Assembly: GCA_018335925.1 (NCBI GenBank)
Contig: JAGXRF010000021.1
Location: forward strand, 1 to 38,409
Length of the DNA: 38,409 nucleotides
Reading direction: 5' to 3'
Source of the DNA: Flavobacteriales bacterium
Lineage (GTDB): Bacteria > Bacteroidota > Bacteroidia > Flavobacteriales > Flavobacteriaceae
Position numbers and translations under genes: made by a program. Position 1 is the stretch's first letter. Each line of letters starts with the position of its first letter. The notes under the pieces are model-generated. The model searched no databases. It was not told the DNA's origin and saw only the letters and a list, made by a program, of their open reading frames with translations. This document shows, in pieces, positions 17,248 to 24,726 of the stretch.

Positions 17248-18153
17248 ATGACCACCTATTACAGTCATGGCAAACTATTGCTAACCGGAGAATATGTTGT
17301 TTTAGACGGTGCTTTGGCTTTGGCAGTCCCAACCAAATTCGGACAAAGTTTGGAGGTAGAACCAATATCTGCCAACAATATCGAGTGGATTGGTTATGAG
17401 GAAAATGGAAATATTTGGGTGCAAGAAATCTTTACCTTGACACAAATTCAAGGCACTAGCCAACCTGTAACCGATGTAAGAAGTAGGTTGTTGCAATTGC
17501 TTCAATTTTGTTATCAAGAATCTCCTTGGGAAGGAGGTTTTAAAATGCATACCAAACTAACATTTCCAAGAAATTGGGGATTAGGGACGTCTTCTACATT
17601 AGTTAACAACTTAGCCCAATGGAGAAAAATAGATGCTTGGGATTTGTTACAAGCTACTTTTGGAGGCAGTGGCTATGACATTTCTTGTGCCAAAAACGAA
17701 GTTCCTATTATTTACCAATTGCTAGATGGAGATCCATTGGTAAAGAGGGTAAACTTTCTACCAAAATTTAGCAAATACCTGTATTTTGTTCATTTAAACC
17801 AAAAGCAAGATAGCCAAAGAGAAGTCCAAAAATATCTTAGAAAAAACCATGATTGGGCCAAAACCATCCAGCCCATTAACCGAATTACCAAAGCGGTTTT
17901 AGCGTGTAGTGATCTGCAGGAGTTTCTTCAATTAATCCGTGAACACGAAGTTAAAATGAGTGATGTATTGCAAAGTCCTACTATTCAAGAAACTTTTTTT
18001 TCCGACTTTGAAGGAGGGATCAAAAGTTTAGGAGCTTGGGGAGGTGATTTTGTGCTTGTGGTTAGTCAAAATAACCCATCTAGCTACTTTGCAAGTAAAG
18101 GATATTCCACCATTTTAAGGTACGATGAAATGGTTTTGCCATCCGTTGGATAA
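17248..18153 (+). CDS. GYDIA-type GHMP kinase, probable mevalonate-pathway kinase
   Basis: A 301-residue GHMP-superfamily small-molecule kinase. The substrate-binding N-terminal motif is KLLLTGEYVVLDGALALA (9-26), the phosphate loop is NWGLGTSSTLVNN (109-121, a variant of PxxxGLGSSAA), and SGYDIS (141-146) gives the GYDIA family its name. Only one base separates it from the HMG-CoA reductase stop, so the two are translated from one message. This argues for a mevalonate, phosphomevalonate or mevalonate-diphosphate step, but which intermediate it acts on cannot be read from sequence. The domain is somewhat compact compared with classical mevalonate kinases. Confidence 0.82.
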   Translation: MTTYYSHGKLLLTGEYVVLDGALALAVPTKFGQSLEVEPISANNIEWIGYEENGNIWVQEIFTLTQIQGTSQPVTDVRSRLLQLLQFCYQESPWEGGFKMHTKLTFPRNWGLGTSSTLVNNLAQWRKIDAWDLLQATFGGSGYDISCAKNEVPIIYQLLDGDPLVKRVNFLPKFSKYLYFVHLNQKQDSQREVQKYLRKNHDWAKTIQPINRITKAVLACSDLQEFLQLIREHEVKMSDVLQSPTIQETFFSDFEGGIKSLGAWGGDFVLVVSQNNPSSYFASKGYSTILRYDEMVLPSVG

Positions 18154-18166
18154 ATACAATGTAAAC

Positions 18167-18204
18167 TTGGCATTATTTTAGCAAGATTTCTTACCTTTAG
18201 GTAA
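18167..18204 (+). promoter_or_regulatory. Probable promoter with palindrome before the L,D-transpeptidase lipoprotein
   Basis: TTG at 18167-18169 and TACCTTTA at 18192-18199 (one mismatch to TAnnTTTG) are 22 bases apart, just before the ATG at 18216. The -7 element sits inside a perfect 14-base palindrome, TTACCTTTAGGTAA (18191-18204), a possible repressor site overlapping the promoter. Confidence 0.45.
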
Positions 18205-18215
18205 AGATATTTTTA

Positions 18216-19814
18216 ATGCGATTCTTTTTTAAAATAATTTTTATTGCTTTTTGGATGCTTCTTTTTGCTTGTGAAACCAAAAAGACAACTCCAATTGCCC
18301 AAAATTTAACAGTCACCAAAACCAACGAAGGAGTGGTAATTCCGGTTGATAGCGTTTGGTTAGGTCAGGAAAAAGATTCTTTGTTACTTGATTTTTATCG
18401 AAAAAATCAATGGAAAACTTATTGGACTGCGTTTAATTGCAGAACGGATTTTATTGAAAAACTTCAAAAAATTCATGAAGAAGGCATCGAAGATTTTCCG
18501 GAAGAATGGAACCAAATAATAGTAGATGAAAATCAATTCCATCAACTTTCTACCAACGACTTGCTCTTGTATGATATTTCATTAACCAAAGCTTTAGTAA
18601 CTTACATCGAAAAAGTTAAGTACGGAACTACCGATTGGAAATCTTTAGGTAAAAATTGGGACATGGTGCAACCAAAACCTGCCATTGCTTCTGTTTTGTT
18701 GGGATTTATTCCTTCAGTTCAATACGAATTGCAATGGCAAAAAATAGCTCCACAATATCCGGTATATGCTTCTTTGAAAGAAGCGTTAGCTTATGTTAAA
18801 AATCTACCGGAAGCCAAACATTACCCTATAAAAACAGACCAAAAATTAGTGCTTTCTGACACTTCTGCATCGGTTGTTTTGTTAAAAAAGAATCTGCAAT
18901 ATTGGAATTATCTTCCAAAAAACGATAGTATTTCTTCGGTTTTGGATACCATCACGTACCAAGCTATCAAACTGTTTCAATTGCATCACGGTTTAGGGAA
19001 CGATGGAGTAGCAGGAAAAAGAACCTTAGAAGCATTGAATAAAACCAAAGAGCAACGAATTCAACAAATTATCCTAAATATGGAAAGATGGCGATTGTTT
19101 GATACATTGTTGCAAGAGGAAGATGTGGTTGTGAATATTCCGGACTTTAGATTATATATGCTGAAGAACAGAGAAATTCAAAAAGAGTATCGAGTAATCG
19201 TTGGAAAACCAAGCAGAAAAACTCCTGTACTTTCGAGCAAAATTACCCATGTGGTTTGGAACCCAACTTGGACGGTTCCTCCAACTATTTTAAAAGAAGA
19301 TGTGGTGCCTGCTGCTTCTAAAAATAGAGGTTATTTTGCAGGAAAGAACATTCAAATTTTTGACGGGCAAGGTAATCGGGTACCTCCTTCGGAATGGAAC
19401 CCTTCTAAATTCAGAAGTTACAGATATGTGCAAAGTCCGGGAAACAGCAATTCTCTGGGTTTGGTAAAAATCATGTTTCCCAACCAACATTCGGTGTATT
19501 TACACGATACCAATACCCGAAATGCTTTTGGTTTAGACCAACGATCACTTAGTTCAGGTTGTGTGCGAGTACAAGATCCTACAGAGTTTACTTCTTATTT
19601 ATTACAAGATATTGCGGAATGGAACCAAGAAAAATTGGAAGAAATATTGGCTAGCGGAAAGACTACACAAATTAACTTAAAAAGACAAATTCAGGTGCAC
19701 TTGTGGTATTGGACTGCTTGGATGCAAGACGGGAAACCGCAATTTAGAGACGATATTTATGGTTGGGACAGACCTTTACCAAAGAAAGAAACTACTAAGA
19801 GAGCATTTTTGTAA
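18216..19814 (+). CDS. L,D-transpeptidase lipoprotein with peptidoglycan-binding domain (YcbB-like)
   Basis: Murein L,D-transpeptidase predicted to form 3-3 cross-links or attach proteins to peptidoglycan. The 532 residues start with a lipoprotein signal (MRFFFKIIFIAFWMLLFAC, Cys19). Domains in order: a helical N-terminal domain (about 50-200), a peptidoglycan-binding repeat (IKLFQLHHGLGNDGVAGKRT, 251-270) and a YkuD catalytic domain (about 303-465) with His430 in VYLHDTN and the nucleophile Cys449 in SLSSGCVRVQDP. This order matches LdtD/YcbB of E. coli, which tolerates beta-lactams. The acyl-anchored form would sit in the periplasm facing murein. It converges with another L,D-transpeptidase only 4 bp away. 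Confidence 0.93.
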   Translation: MRFFFKIIFIAFWMLLFACETKKTTPIAQNLTVTKTNEGVVIPVDSVWLGQEKDSLLLDFYRKNQWKTYWTAFNCRTDFIEKLQKIHEEGIEDFPEEWNQIIVDENQFHQLSTNDLLLYDISLTKALVTYIEKVKYGTTDWKSLGKNWDMVQPKPAIASVLLGFIPSVQYELQWQKIAPQYPVYASLKEALAYVKNLPEAKHYPIKTDQKLVLSDTSASVVLLKKNLQYWNYLPKNDSISSVLDTITYQAIKLFQLHHGLGNDGVAGKRTLEALNKTKEQRIQQIILNMERWRLFDTLLQEEDVVVNIPDFRLYMLKNREIQKEYRVIVGKPSRKTPVLSSKITHVVWNPTWTVPPTILKEDVVPAASKNRGYFAGKNIQIFDGQGNRVPPSEWNPSKFRSYRYVQSPGNSNSLGLVKIMFPNQHSVYLHDTNTRNAFGLDQRSLSSGCVRVQDPTEFTSYLLQDIAEWNQEKLEEILASGKTTQINLKRQIQVHLWYWTAWMQDGKPQFRDDIYGWDRPLPKKETTKRAFL

Positions 19815-19818
19815 CATG

Positions 19819-20538
19819 CTAACTTTGCAACATGTATAAAGGTTTCGTGGCAATGCTTGGATGATAAATATACATTACGGATTGTCCGTGAATGGTATTA
19901 ATAATCGATTGGTTGACTTCAGCTGGCAATGCCGGACAACCTTGACTTCTGCCTAATCTGCCATGTTGTTGGATGAATTTTTCAGAAACATAATCTGCTG
20001 CATGTATTACAATTGCTCTATCTCTTGCTGCGTGATTGATTCCCTTATTTAAACCATCTAATCTTAACGAAAATCCGTGTTTTCCTTGGTAAGTTTCTCC
20101 AGTTAAATAAAAACCTAAACTACTTTGGTAGGATTCGGCAATATTGGAAAATTTTTGGGCAAATTCTTCTCCTGAATTTTTGCCATGTGCAACCAACGAT
20201 TGAAATAATATTTGGGAGTTTTTCATATCAATTACCCACAAACGTTTTTTGGTAGATGACAAACTAAAATCAACGATGGTTAAAATTTCTTTTTGAATTT
20301 TTCCTTGCATTTTTAACGCATAATACCCTTGAAATGCTTGCATAAATGCAGTAGAAGAAGGAATTTGGAACTTACCTGGTTGAATTTCTTGGTACAAAGA
20401 GTCAGCCATATCCATCACAGACATGGATGTATTTTTGGCTATTGCAAACTTTGGTTGATTGGTAGTTTCTTTTTCTGAAATTTTCCACGAAATGGAAACA
20501 AAAGCAACGAAGAAAAGGGTGGTTAAAAAATACTTCAT
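19819..20538 (-). CDS. Murein L,D-transpeptidase catalytic-domain protein (YkuD_2 type)
   Basis: A second murein transpeptidase, of the separate YkuD_2 family, 239 residues. The ATG at 20538 is chosen because it gives a clean signal sequence (MKYFLTTLFFVAFVSIS) and because a near-perfect promoter lies at 20575-20605, inside the longer reading that would start at 20604. The catalytic signature is IVIHAADYVS (His179) and GRLGRSQGCPALP (Cys201). Residues 45-110 form a helical lead-in. Family members are annotated as L,D-transpeptidases on the fold and Cys motif; substrate specificity in Bacteroidota is not established by this sequence. Its stop lies 4 bp from that of the convergent YcbB-like enzyme. 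Confidence 0.88.
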   Translation of the reverse strand: MKYFLTTLFFVAFVSISWKISEKETTNQPKFAIAKNTSMSVMDMADSLYQEIQPGKFQIPSSTAFMQAFQGYYALKMQGKIQKEILTIVDFSLSSTKKRLWVIDMKNSQILFQSLVAHGKNSGEEFAQKFSNIAESYQSSLGFYLTGETYQGKHGFSLRLDGLNKGINHAARDRAIVIHAADYVSEKFIQQHGRLGRSQGCPALPAEVNQSIINTIHGQSVMYIYHPSIATKPLYMLQS

Positions 20539-20574
20539 GAAAAATAAAAGATACTCGAATAATTTAGGACGAAG

Positions 20575-20605
20575 CAAAAGTAACAATTGCTCGTTAACAA
20601 CCAAA
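20575..20605 (-). promoter_or_regulatory. Bacteroidota promoter of the YkuD_2 transpeptidase
   Basis: On the minus strand TTTG (20605-20602), 19 bases, then TACTTTTG (20582-20575): an exact consensus match. Transcription would start near 20568, about 30 bases before the ATG at 20538. It lies past the stop of the RNA methyltransferase, so the two minus-strand genes can be transcribed independently. Confidence 0.7.
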
Positions 20606-20619
20606 TGAATTGAGGGTAA

Positions 20620-21171
20620 TTATTTGATATTTAACGAATTTAACCCTAAATGTTCCATTTTTTGAAACAAATCCCAAACCACAATGCCACAACTTACTGA
20701 AATGTTTAAAGAATGTTTATGCCCCAATTGCGGTATTTCTAAACATCCGTCACACATTTCAATGACCGATTGTTGTACCCCTTTTACTTCATTACCAAAC
20801 ACCAATGCCAAAGGTTTGCTTGGTTCAAAATGTTGTAAAAAAGTGGCATTTTCTACTTGTTCCACGGCAAAAACTTGCCAGTTTTCTTCCTTTAATTTCG
20901 GGATTAAGTCATGGATGTCTTTTACATATTCCCAAGCTACCGTTTCGGTTGCACCTAATGCAGTTTTGTGAATTTCTTTATTTGGAGGGGTTGCGGTAAT
21001 GCCACACAAATAAATTTTATCTATCAAAAAAGCATCCGAGGTTCTAAAAACCGATCCAACGTTATGTAAACTTCTTATGTCGTCTAAAACAATTCTAATG
21101 GGAGTTTTGGTTGCTTGTTTAAATGCCTCAATTTCTAATCGAGGTAATTCGGAAGTGGCTAATTTTCTCAT
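20620..21171 (-). CDS. SpoU/TrmH-family RNA 2'-O-methyltransferase
   Basis: S-adenosylmethionine-dependent RNA ribose methyltransferase with the SPOUT knot fold, 183 residues. Three family motifs are clear: LDDIRSLHNVGSVFRTSDA (motif 1 with the catalytic Arg), LALVFGNEVKGV (motif 2) and IPQLGHKHSLNISVSCGIV (motif 3, forming the knot). The protein is a bare catalytic domain without an N-terminal RNA-binding extension, the size of TrmH/TrmL-like tRNA enzymes. Target RNA and position are undetermined. A TATTTTTG element at 21183-21176 (minus) sits immediately before the ATG, so the message may be nearly leaderless. It is divergent from mutS. Confidence 0.9.
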   Translation of the reverse strand: MRKLATSELPRLEIEAFKQATKTPIRIVLDDIRSLHNVGSVFRTSDAFLIDKIYLCGITATPPNKEIHKTALGATETVAWEYVKDIHDLIPKLKEENWQVFAVEQVENATFLQHFEPSKPLALVFGNEVKGVQQSVIEMCDGCLEIPQLGHKHSLNISVSCGIVVWDLFQKMEHLGLNSLNIK

Positions 21172-21273
21172 GCTGCAAAAATAGGGTGTTTTATTGTTTT
21201 ATAAAATTTCAGTGAAGTATGTATATTTACCAATTGATAAATTCAACTTTTTTTTCAAAAAAAATAATGCCGT

Positions 21274-23880
21274 ATGAGTGGTAAAGCCAAAGAGACCAAA
21301 GAAACACCATTAATGAAACAGTACAATAGCATCAAAAGTAAATATCCAGATGCTTGTTTGTTGTTTCGGGTGGGAGATTTTTATGAAACCTTTGGGCAGG
21401 ATGCCATTCGAGCTTCTCAAATTTTAGGAATTGTATTAACCAAAAGAGGCAATGGCTCAGAAAGTGAAACGGCATTGGCTGGTTTTCCACACCATAGTTT
21501 GCATACTTATTTACCAAAGCTGGTAAAAGCTGGTTTACGGGTTGCTATTTGTGATCAATTGGAAGATCCAAAAATGACCAAAACCATTGTAAAACGTGGA
21601 GTTACCGAATTAGTTACTCCTGGAGTTACCTTGAATGATGAAGTGTTACAGCAAAAGAGCAACAACTTTTTAGCAAGTATTCACTTCGGGAAAAAGCAAA
21701 TCGGAGTCGCATTTTTAGATGTTTCTACCGGTGAGTTTTTGCTTTCGCAAGGCAAAGAAGATTATATAGATAAATTATTGCAAAATTTTCAGCCCAGCGA
21801 AATTTTAATTGCCAAGCCCAACCGAAACCAATTTAAAGAAGTTTTTGGAGAAGATGCACATTATTTTATGTTGGAAGATTGGGTGTTTCAATACGATTAT
21901 TCCTTAGAAGCACTTACCAAACATTTCCAAACCAATTCCTTAAGAGGTTTTGGAGTGGAGGAGCTAACCGATGGCATAGTAGCTGCGGGTGCTATTTTGT
22001 ATTATTTATCGGAAACCCAACACCAGCATTTGGAGCATATCAACCAATTGCACCGAATTGCTGAAGATGCTTATGTTTGGATGGATCGCTTTACCATTCG
22101 TAATTTAGAGTTATTTCACAGTCCGCACCCCAATGCGGTAACTTTAATTGATGTGATTGACAAAACGGTTTCTCCTATGGGAAGCCGAATGTTGAAACGT
22201 TGGTTGGCTTTGCCTTTAAAAGATATTTCTTTAATCGAAGCCAGACATCAGGTGGTGCAATATTTTTTGCAAAACCAAGAGCAGTTGCATTTTTTTAGTC
22301 AGCAAATTCAACAAATTTCCGATTTAGAACGATTGATTTCTAAAGTTGCCACCCGAAAAGTGAGTCCGAGAGAGTTAGTTATTTTAGCAACATCGTTAGA
22401 TAGAATAAGTCCACTAAAAAAAACCGCATTACAAAGCCAGCAAGAAGCTTTGCAGTTATTTGGTGACCAATTACATGAATGTGAATTGTTGCGTCAAAAA
22501 ATTCATCAAACCTTGCAACCCGAAGCTCCTGTAAGCATTCAAAAAGGAAATGCAATTGCACACGGAATCCATCCGGAATTAGATGCTTTGCGAAAAATTG
22601 CTTTCTCCGGAAAAGAATATTTAGAAGAGTTGGAACAACGTGAAAGTTCAACCACCGGAATACCCAGTTTAAAAGTAGCGTTTAATAATGTATTTGGGTA
22701 CTATATCGAAGTGCGAAATACGCACAAAGACAAAGTGCCTGAAAACTGGATCAGAAAACAAACGTTGGTTAATGCGGAACGATATATAACGGAAGAATTA
22801 AAAGAGTATGAAAGCAAAATTTTAGGGGCAGAAGATAAAATTCAACAACTAGAATTGAAACTTTATGAGGAATTAGTTTCATGGGTATCTACTTACATAC
22901 AACAAGTGCAACAAAATGCCCAAATTATTGCTCAATTAGATTGTTTGGTTGGTTTTGCTTTGTTGGCTCAAGAGCAAAATTACCACCTTCCTCAAATGTG
23001 TAAAGAGCCTGTTTTAGATATCAAAGAAGGAAGGCATCCGGTAATTGAAAAGCAATTAGGAGTTACCGGAAATTACATTGCCAACGATTTGTATTTAGAT
23101 AAAGATTCCCAACAAATTATTATGATTACCGGGCCTAATATGTCAGGTAAGTCGGCTATTTTACGGCAAACAGCACTGATTGTTTTGTTGGCACAAATTG
23201 GAAGTTTTGTTCCGGCCAAAGAAGCAAAAATTGGGGTTATTGACAAGATTTTTACCCGAGTTGGAGCAAGTGATAATATTTCGATGGGAGAATCTACGTT
23301 TATGGTAGAGATGAACGAAACTGCTGCTATATTAAATAACTTGTCCCCAAATAGTTTGATTTTGTTGGATGAAATTGGAAGAGGAACTAGCACGTATGAT
23401 GGAATTTCGATTGCTTGGTCTATTGCAGAATATTTACACCAACATCCTAACCAACCTCTTACATTATTCGCTACGCATTACCATGAACTAAATGAAATGC
23501 ACGAACAATTTGAGCGAATTAAAAATTATAATGTTTCGGTAAAGGAATTAAAAGATACGGTTTTGTTTTTACGAAAATTAGTTCCCGGAGGTAGCGAACA
23601 TAGTTTTGGAATACACGTAGCCAAAATGGCCGGAATGCCTAACTTGGTGGTGCAAAAAGCACAAAAAATATTAAAGAAATTAGAGCAAAGAGCTGAGAAT
23701 CCTACCAAAAAAGGATTGGCAACTAAAGAAAACGACATGCAATTGAGCTTTTTTCAATTAGATGATCCTTTATTGGAAGAAGTACGTGATGAAATTATGT
23801 CGTTGGATATCAATATTCTTACGCCTGTAGAGGCGATGATGAAGTTACATGAGATAAAAAAATTGCTCGAAAAGAAATAA
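21274..23880 (+). CDS. mutS: DNA mismatch repair protein MutS
   Basis: Recognises base mismatches and small loops and starts methyl-independent mismatch repair with MutL. The 868 residues match full-length MutS1. The mismatch wedge motif is VGDFYETFG with Phe36 and Glu38, the same numbers as in E. coli MutS. The lever, clamp and ATPase regions follow; Walker A is GPNMSGKS (620-627), Walker B/signature is [16 protein letters not shown], and ATHYHEL closes the ATPase. The C-terminal helix-turn-helix of the ATPase domain is present. The two tRNA genes follow 78 bp downstream under their own promoter. Confidence 0.97.
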   Translation: MSGKAKETKETPLMKQYNSIKSKYPDACLLFRVGDFYETFGQDAIRASQILGIVLTKRGNGSESETALAGFPHHSLHTYLPKLVKAGLRVAICDQLEDPKMTKTIVKRGVTELVTPGVTLNDEVLQQKSNNFLASIHFGKKQIGVAFLDVSTGEFLLSQGKEDYIDKLLQNFQPSEILIAKPNRNQFKEVFGEDAHYFMLEDWVFQYDYSLEALTKHFQTNSLRGFGVEELTDGIVAAGAILYYLSETQHQHLEHINQLHRIAEDAYVWMDRFTIRNLELFHSPHPNAVTLIDVIDKTVSPMGSRMLKRWLALPLKDISLIEARHQVVQYFLQNQEQLHFFSQQIQQISDLERLISKVATRKVSPRELVILATSLDRISPLKKTALQSQQEALQLFGDQLHECELLRQKIHQTLQPEAPVSIQKGNAIAHGIHPELDALRKIAFSGKEYLEELEQRESSTTGIPSLKVAFNNVFGYYIEVRNTHKDKVPENWIRKQTLVNAERYITEELKEYESKILGAEDKIQQLELKLYEELVSWVSTYIQQVQQNAQIIAQLDCLVGFALLAQEQNYHLPQMCKEPVLDIKEGRHPVIEKQLGVTGNYIANDLYLDKDSQQIIMITGPNMSGKSAILRQTALIVLLAQIGSFVPAKEAKIGVIDKIFTRVGASDNISMGESTFMVEMNETAAILNNLSPNSLILLDEIGRGTSTYDGISIAWSIAEYLHQHPNQPLTLFATHYHELNEMHEQFERIKNYNVSVKELKDTVLFLRKLVPGGSEHSFGIHVAKMAGMPNLVVQKAQKILKKLEQRAENPTKKGLATKENDMQLSFFQLDDPLLEEVRDEIMSLDINILTPVEAMMKLHEIKKLLEKK

Positions 23881-23897
23881 TTTTTTTTCGAAAACAC

Positions 23898-23927
23898 TTG
23901 CAATGTTTGCAAAAAGTCTTACATTTG
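23898..23927 (+). promoter_or_regulatory. Promoter of the tRNA pair
   Basis: TTG at 23898-23900, 19 bases, then TACATTTG at 23920-23927: a full match to the Bacteroidota promoter, 31 bases before the first tRNA nucleotide. Confidence 0.75.
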
Positions 23928-23958
23928 CACACCTCCAATTGAGGGAGTTTCCTTAATT

Positions 23959-24031
23959 GCGAAAATAGCTCAGTTGGTAGAGCATCACCTTGCCAAGGTG
24001 AGGGTCGCGGGTTCGAATCCCGTTTTTCGCT
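23959..24031 (+). tRNA. tRNA-Gly (anticodon GCC)
   Basis: A 73-base cloverleaf: a perfect 7-bp acceptor stem (GCGAAAA with TTTTCGC), a D arm with AGCTCAGTTGGTAGAGC, anticodon stem TCACC/GGTGA with loop TTGCCAA, and a T arm GCGGGTTCGAATCCCG. The discriminator is T, as is usual for bacterial tRNA-Gly. CCA is not encoded. Confidence 0.97.
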
Positions 24032-24036
24032 CTACT

Positions 24037-24121
24037 GCTCGAGTGGTGGAATTGGTAGACACGCAGGACTTAAAATCCTGTGGCCAGAATGGCTGTGCGG
24101 GTTCAAGTCCCGCCTCGAGTA
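24037..24121 (+). tRNA. tRNA-Leu (anticodon TAA)
   Basis: An 85-base class II tRNA starting five bases after tRNA-Gly. Acceptor stem GCTCGAG pairs with CTCGAGT (one G-U), anticodon arm CAGGA/TCCTG encloses CTTAAAA (anticodon TAA), a long variable arm follows (GTGGCCAGAATGGCTGT), and the T arm is GCGGGTTCAAGTCCCGC. The discriminator is A, as required for leucine. CCA is not encoded. Confidence 0.97.
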
Positions 24122-24124
24122 CAG

Positions 24125-24154
24125 AAAGCTTCACATAAAGTGGAGCTTTTTTCT
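24125..24154 (+). terminator. Terminator of the tRNA pair
   Basis: A 10-bp stem (24125-24134 with 24140-24149, one G-T pair) with a 5-base loop and a T-rich tail, starting four bases after tRNA-Leu. Confidence 0.85.
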
Positions 24155-24350
24155 TTATATGTATTTTGTTTATATCCTATATTCCGCTTCTTTGAAAAGG
24201 TAACATAAGAGATTTTTGATTAGGTAGTTTTAAAGTTCAGCAGGATTCTAATTAAGTAAATAATATTGGTAATGCAATTTCCAATGGGTTATGAACTATA
24301 GGAGAATAATATTGCAGAAATATTTATTCAAATTCAAGAGCAAAAAAAAA

Positions 24351-24373
24351 TCCTGACATTGTCAGGACTCTTT
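24351..24373. terminator. Bidirectional terminator beside the acidic lipoprotein
   Basis: A 7-bp stem (24351-24357 with 24361-24367), 3-base loop, with nine A before it and six T after it. On the minus strand it is an ideal terminator for the small lipoprotein ending at 24392. From 24155 to 24350 I see no gene or structured element. Confidence 0.85.
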
Positions 24374-24391
24374 TTTGTCGTACTCAGTAAA

Positions 24392-24583
24392 TTATTGAGC
24401 AGGAGCAGCTTCAGCAGGAGCTTCAGTAGCAGCAGAATCAACAACTGGTGCAGCTTCTTCTACAACAGGCTCTTCTACAACTTCTTCTACAACTTCTTCT
24501 ACTTCAGCTTCTTTTTCTTTACAAGAAGTGAAAGATACTGCGAAAGCAGATACCAATACTAAACTTAAAATTACTTTTTTCAT
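24392..24583 (-). CDS. Small acidic Glu/Ala/Pro-rich lipoprotein
   Basis: A 63-residue predicted lipoprotein. Residues 1-20 (MKKVILSLVLVSAFAVSFTS) are a lipoprotein signal and Cys21 the lipidated residue, leaving a mature chain of only 43 residues. That chain is low-complexity: KEKEAEVEEVVEEVVEEP, then Ala/Pro/Glu repeats ending APAEAAPAQ. No fold or function is recognised. Acid residues just after the lipid Cys resemble the export signals reported for surface lipoproteins of Bacteroidota, so outer-surface display is possible but inferred. A full-consensus promoter and a strong terminator make it a monocistronic, probably well expressed gene, unusual for so small a product. Confidence 0.85.
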   Translation of the reverse strand: MKKVILSLVLVSAFAVSFTSCKEKEAEVEEVVEEVVEEPVVEEAAPVVDSAATEAPAEAAPAQ

Positions 24584-24620
24584 CTTACTTAATTATAAAA
24601 GGTTAATTATTAATTCGTAG

Positions 24621-24648
24621 CAAAGATATAAATTTTTTTATTCGACAA
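24621..24648 (-). promoter_or_regulatory. Promoter of the acidic lipoprotein gene
   Basis: Minus strand: TTG (24648-24646), 17 bases, TATCTTTG (24628-24621), an exact consensus match 37 bases upstream of the ATG. Confidence 0.75.
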
Positions 24649-24726
24649 AATTTTTAATTCACTTTTTTCAAAAAAAAAAAAATACATGAAATCCTTTGAA
24701 AATAAGGCTTTTGCAAAGGTATTAAT

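Noticed and set aside
20539..20604. Longer N-terminus of the YkuD_2 protein
   Set aside because: It covers a perfect promoter and disrupts a clean signal sequence.
24359..24562. Plus-strand Phe/Ser-rich 67-codon frame opposite the acidic lipoprotein
   Set aside because: Shadow of the Glu-rich repeat; the minus-strand gene has signal peptide, promoter and terminator.
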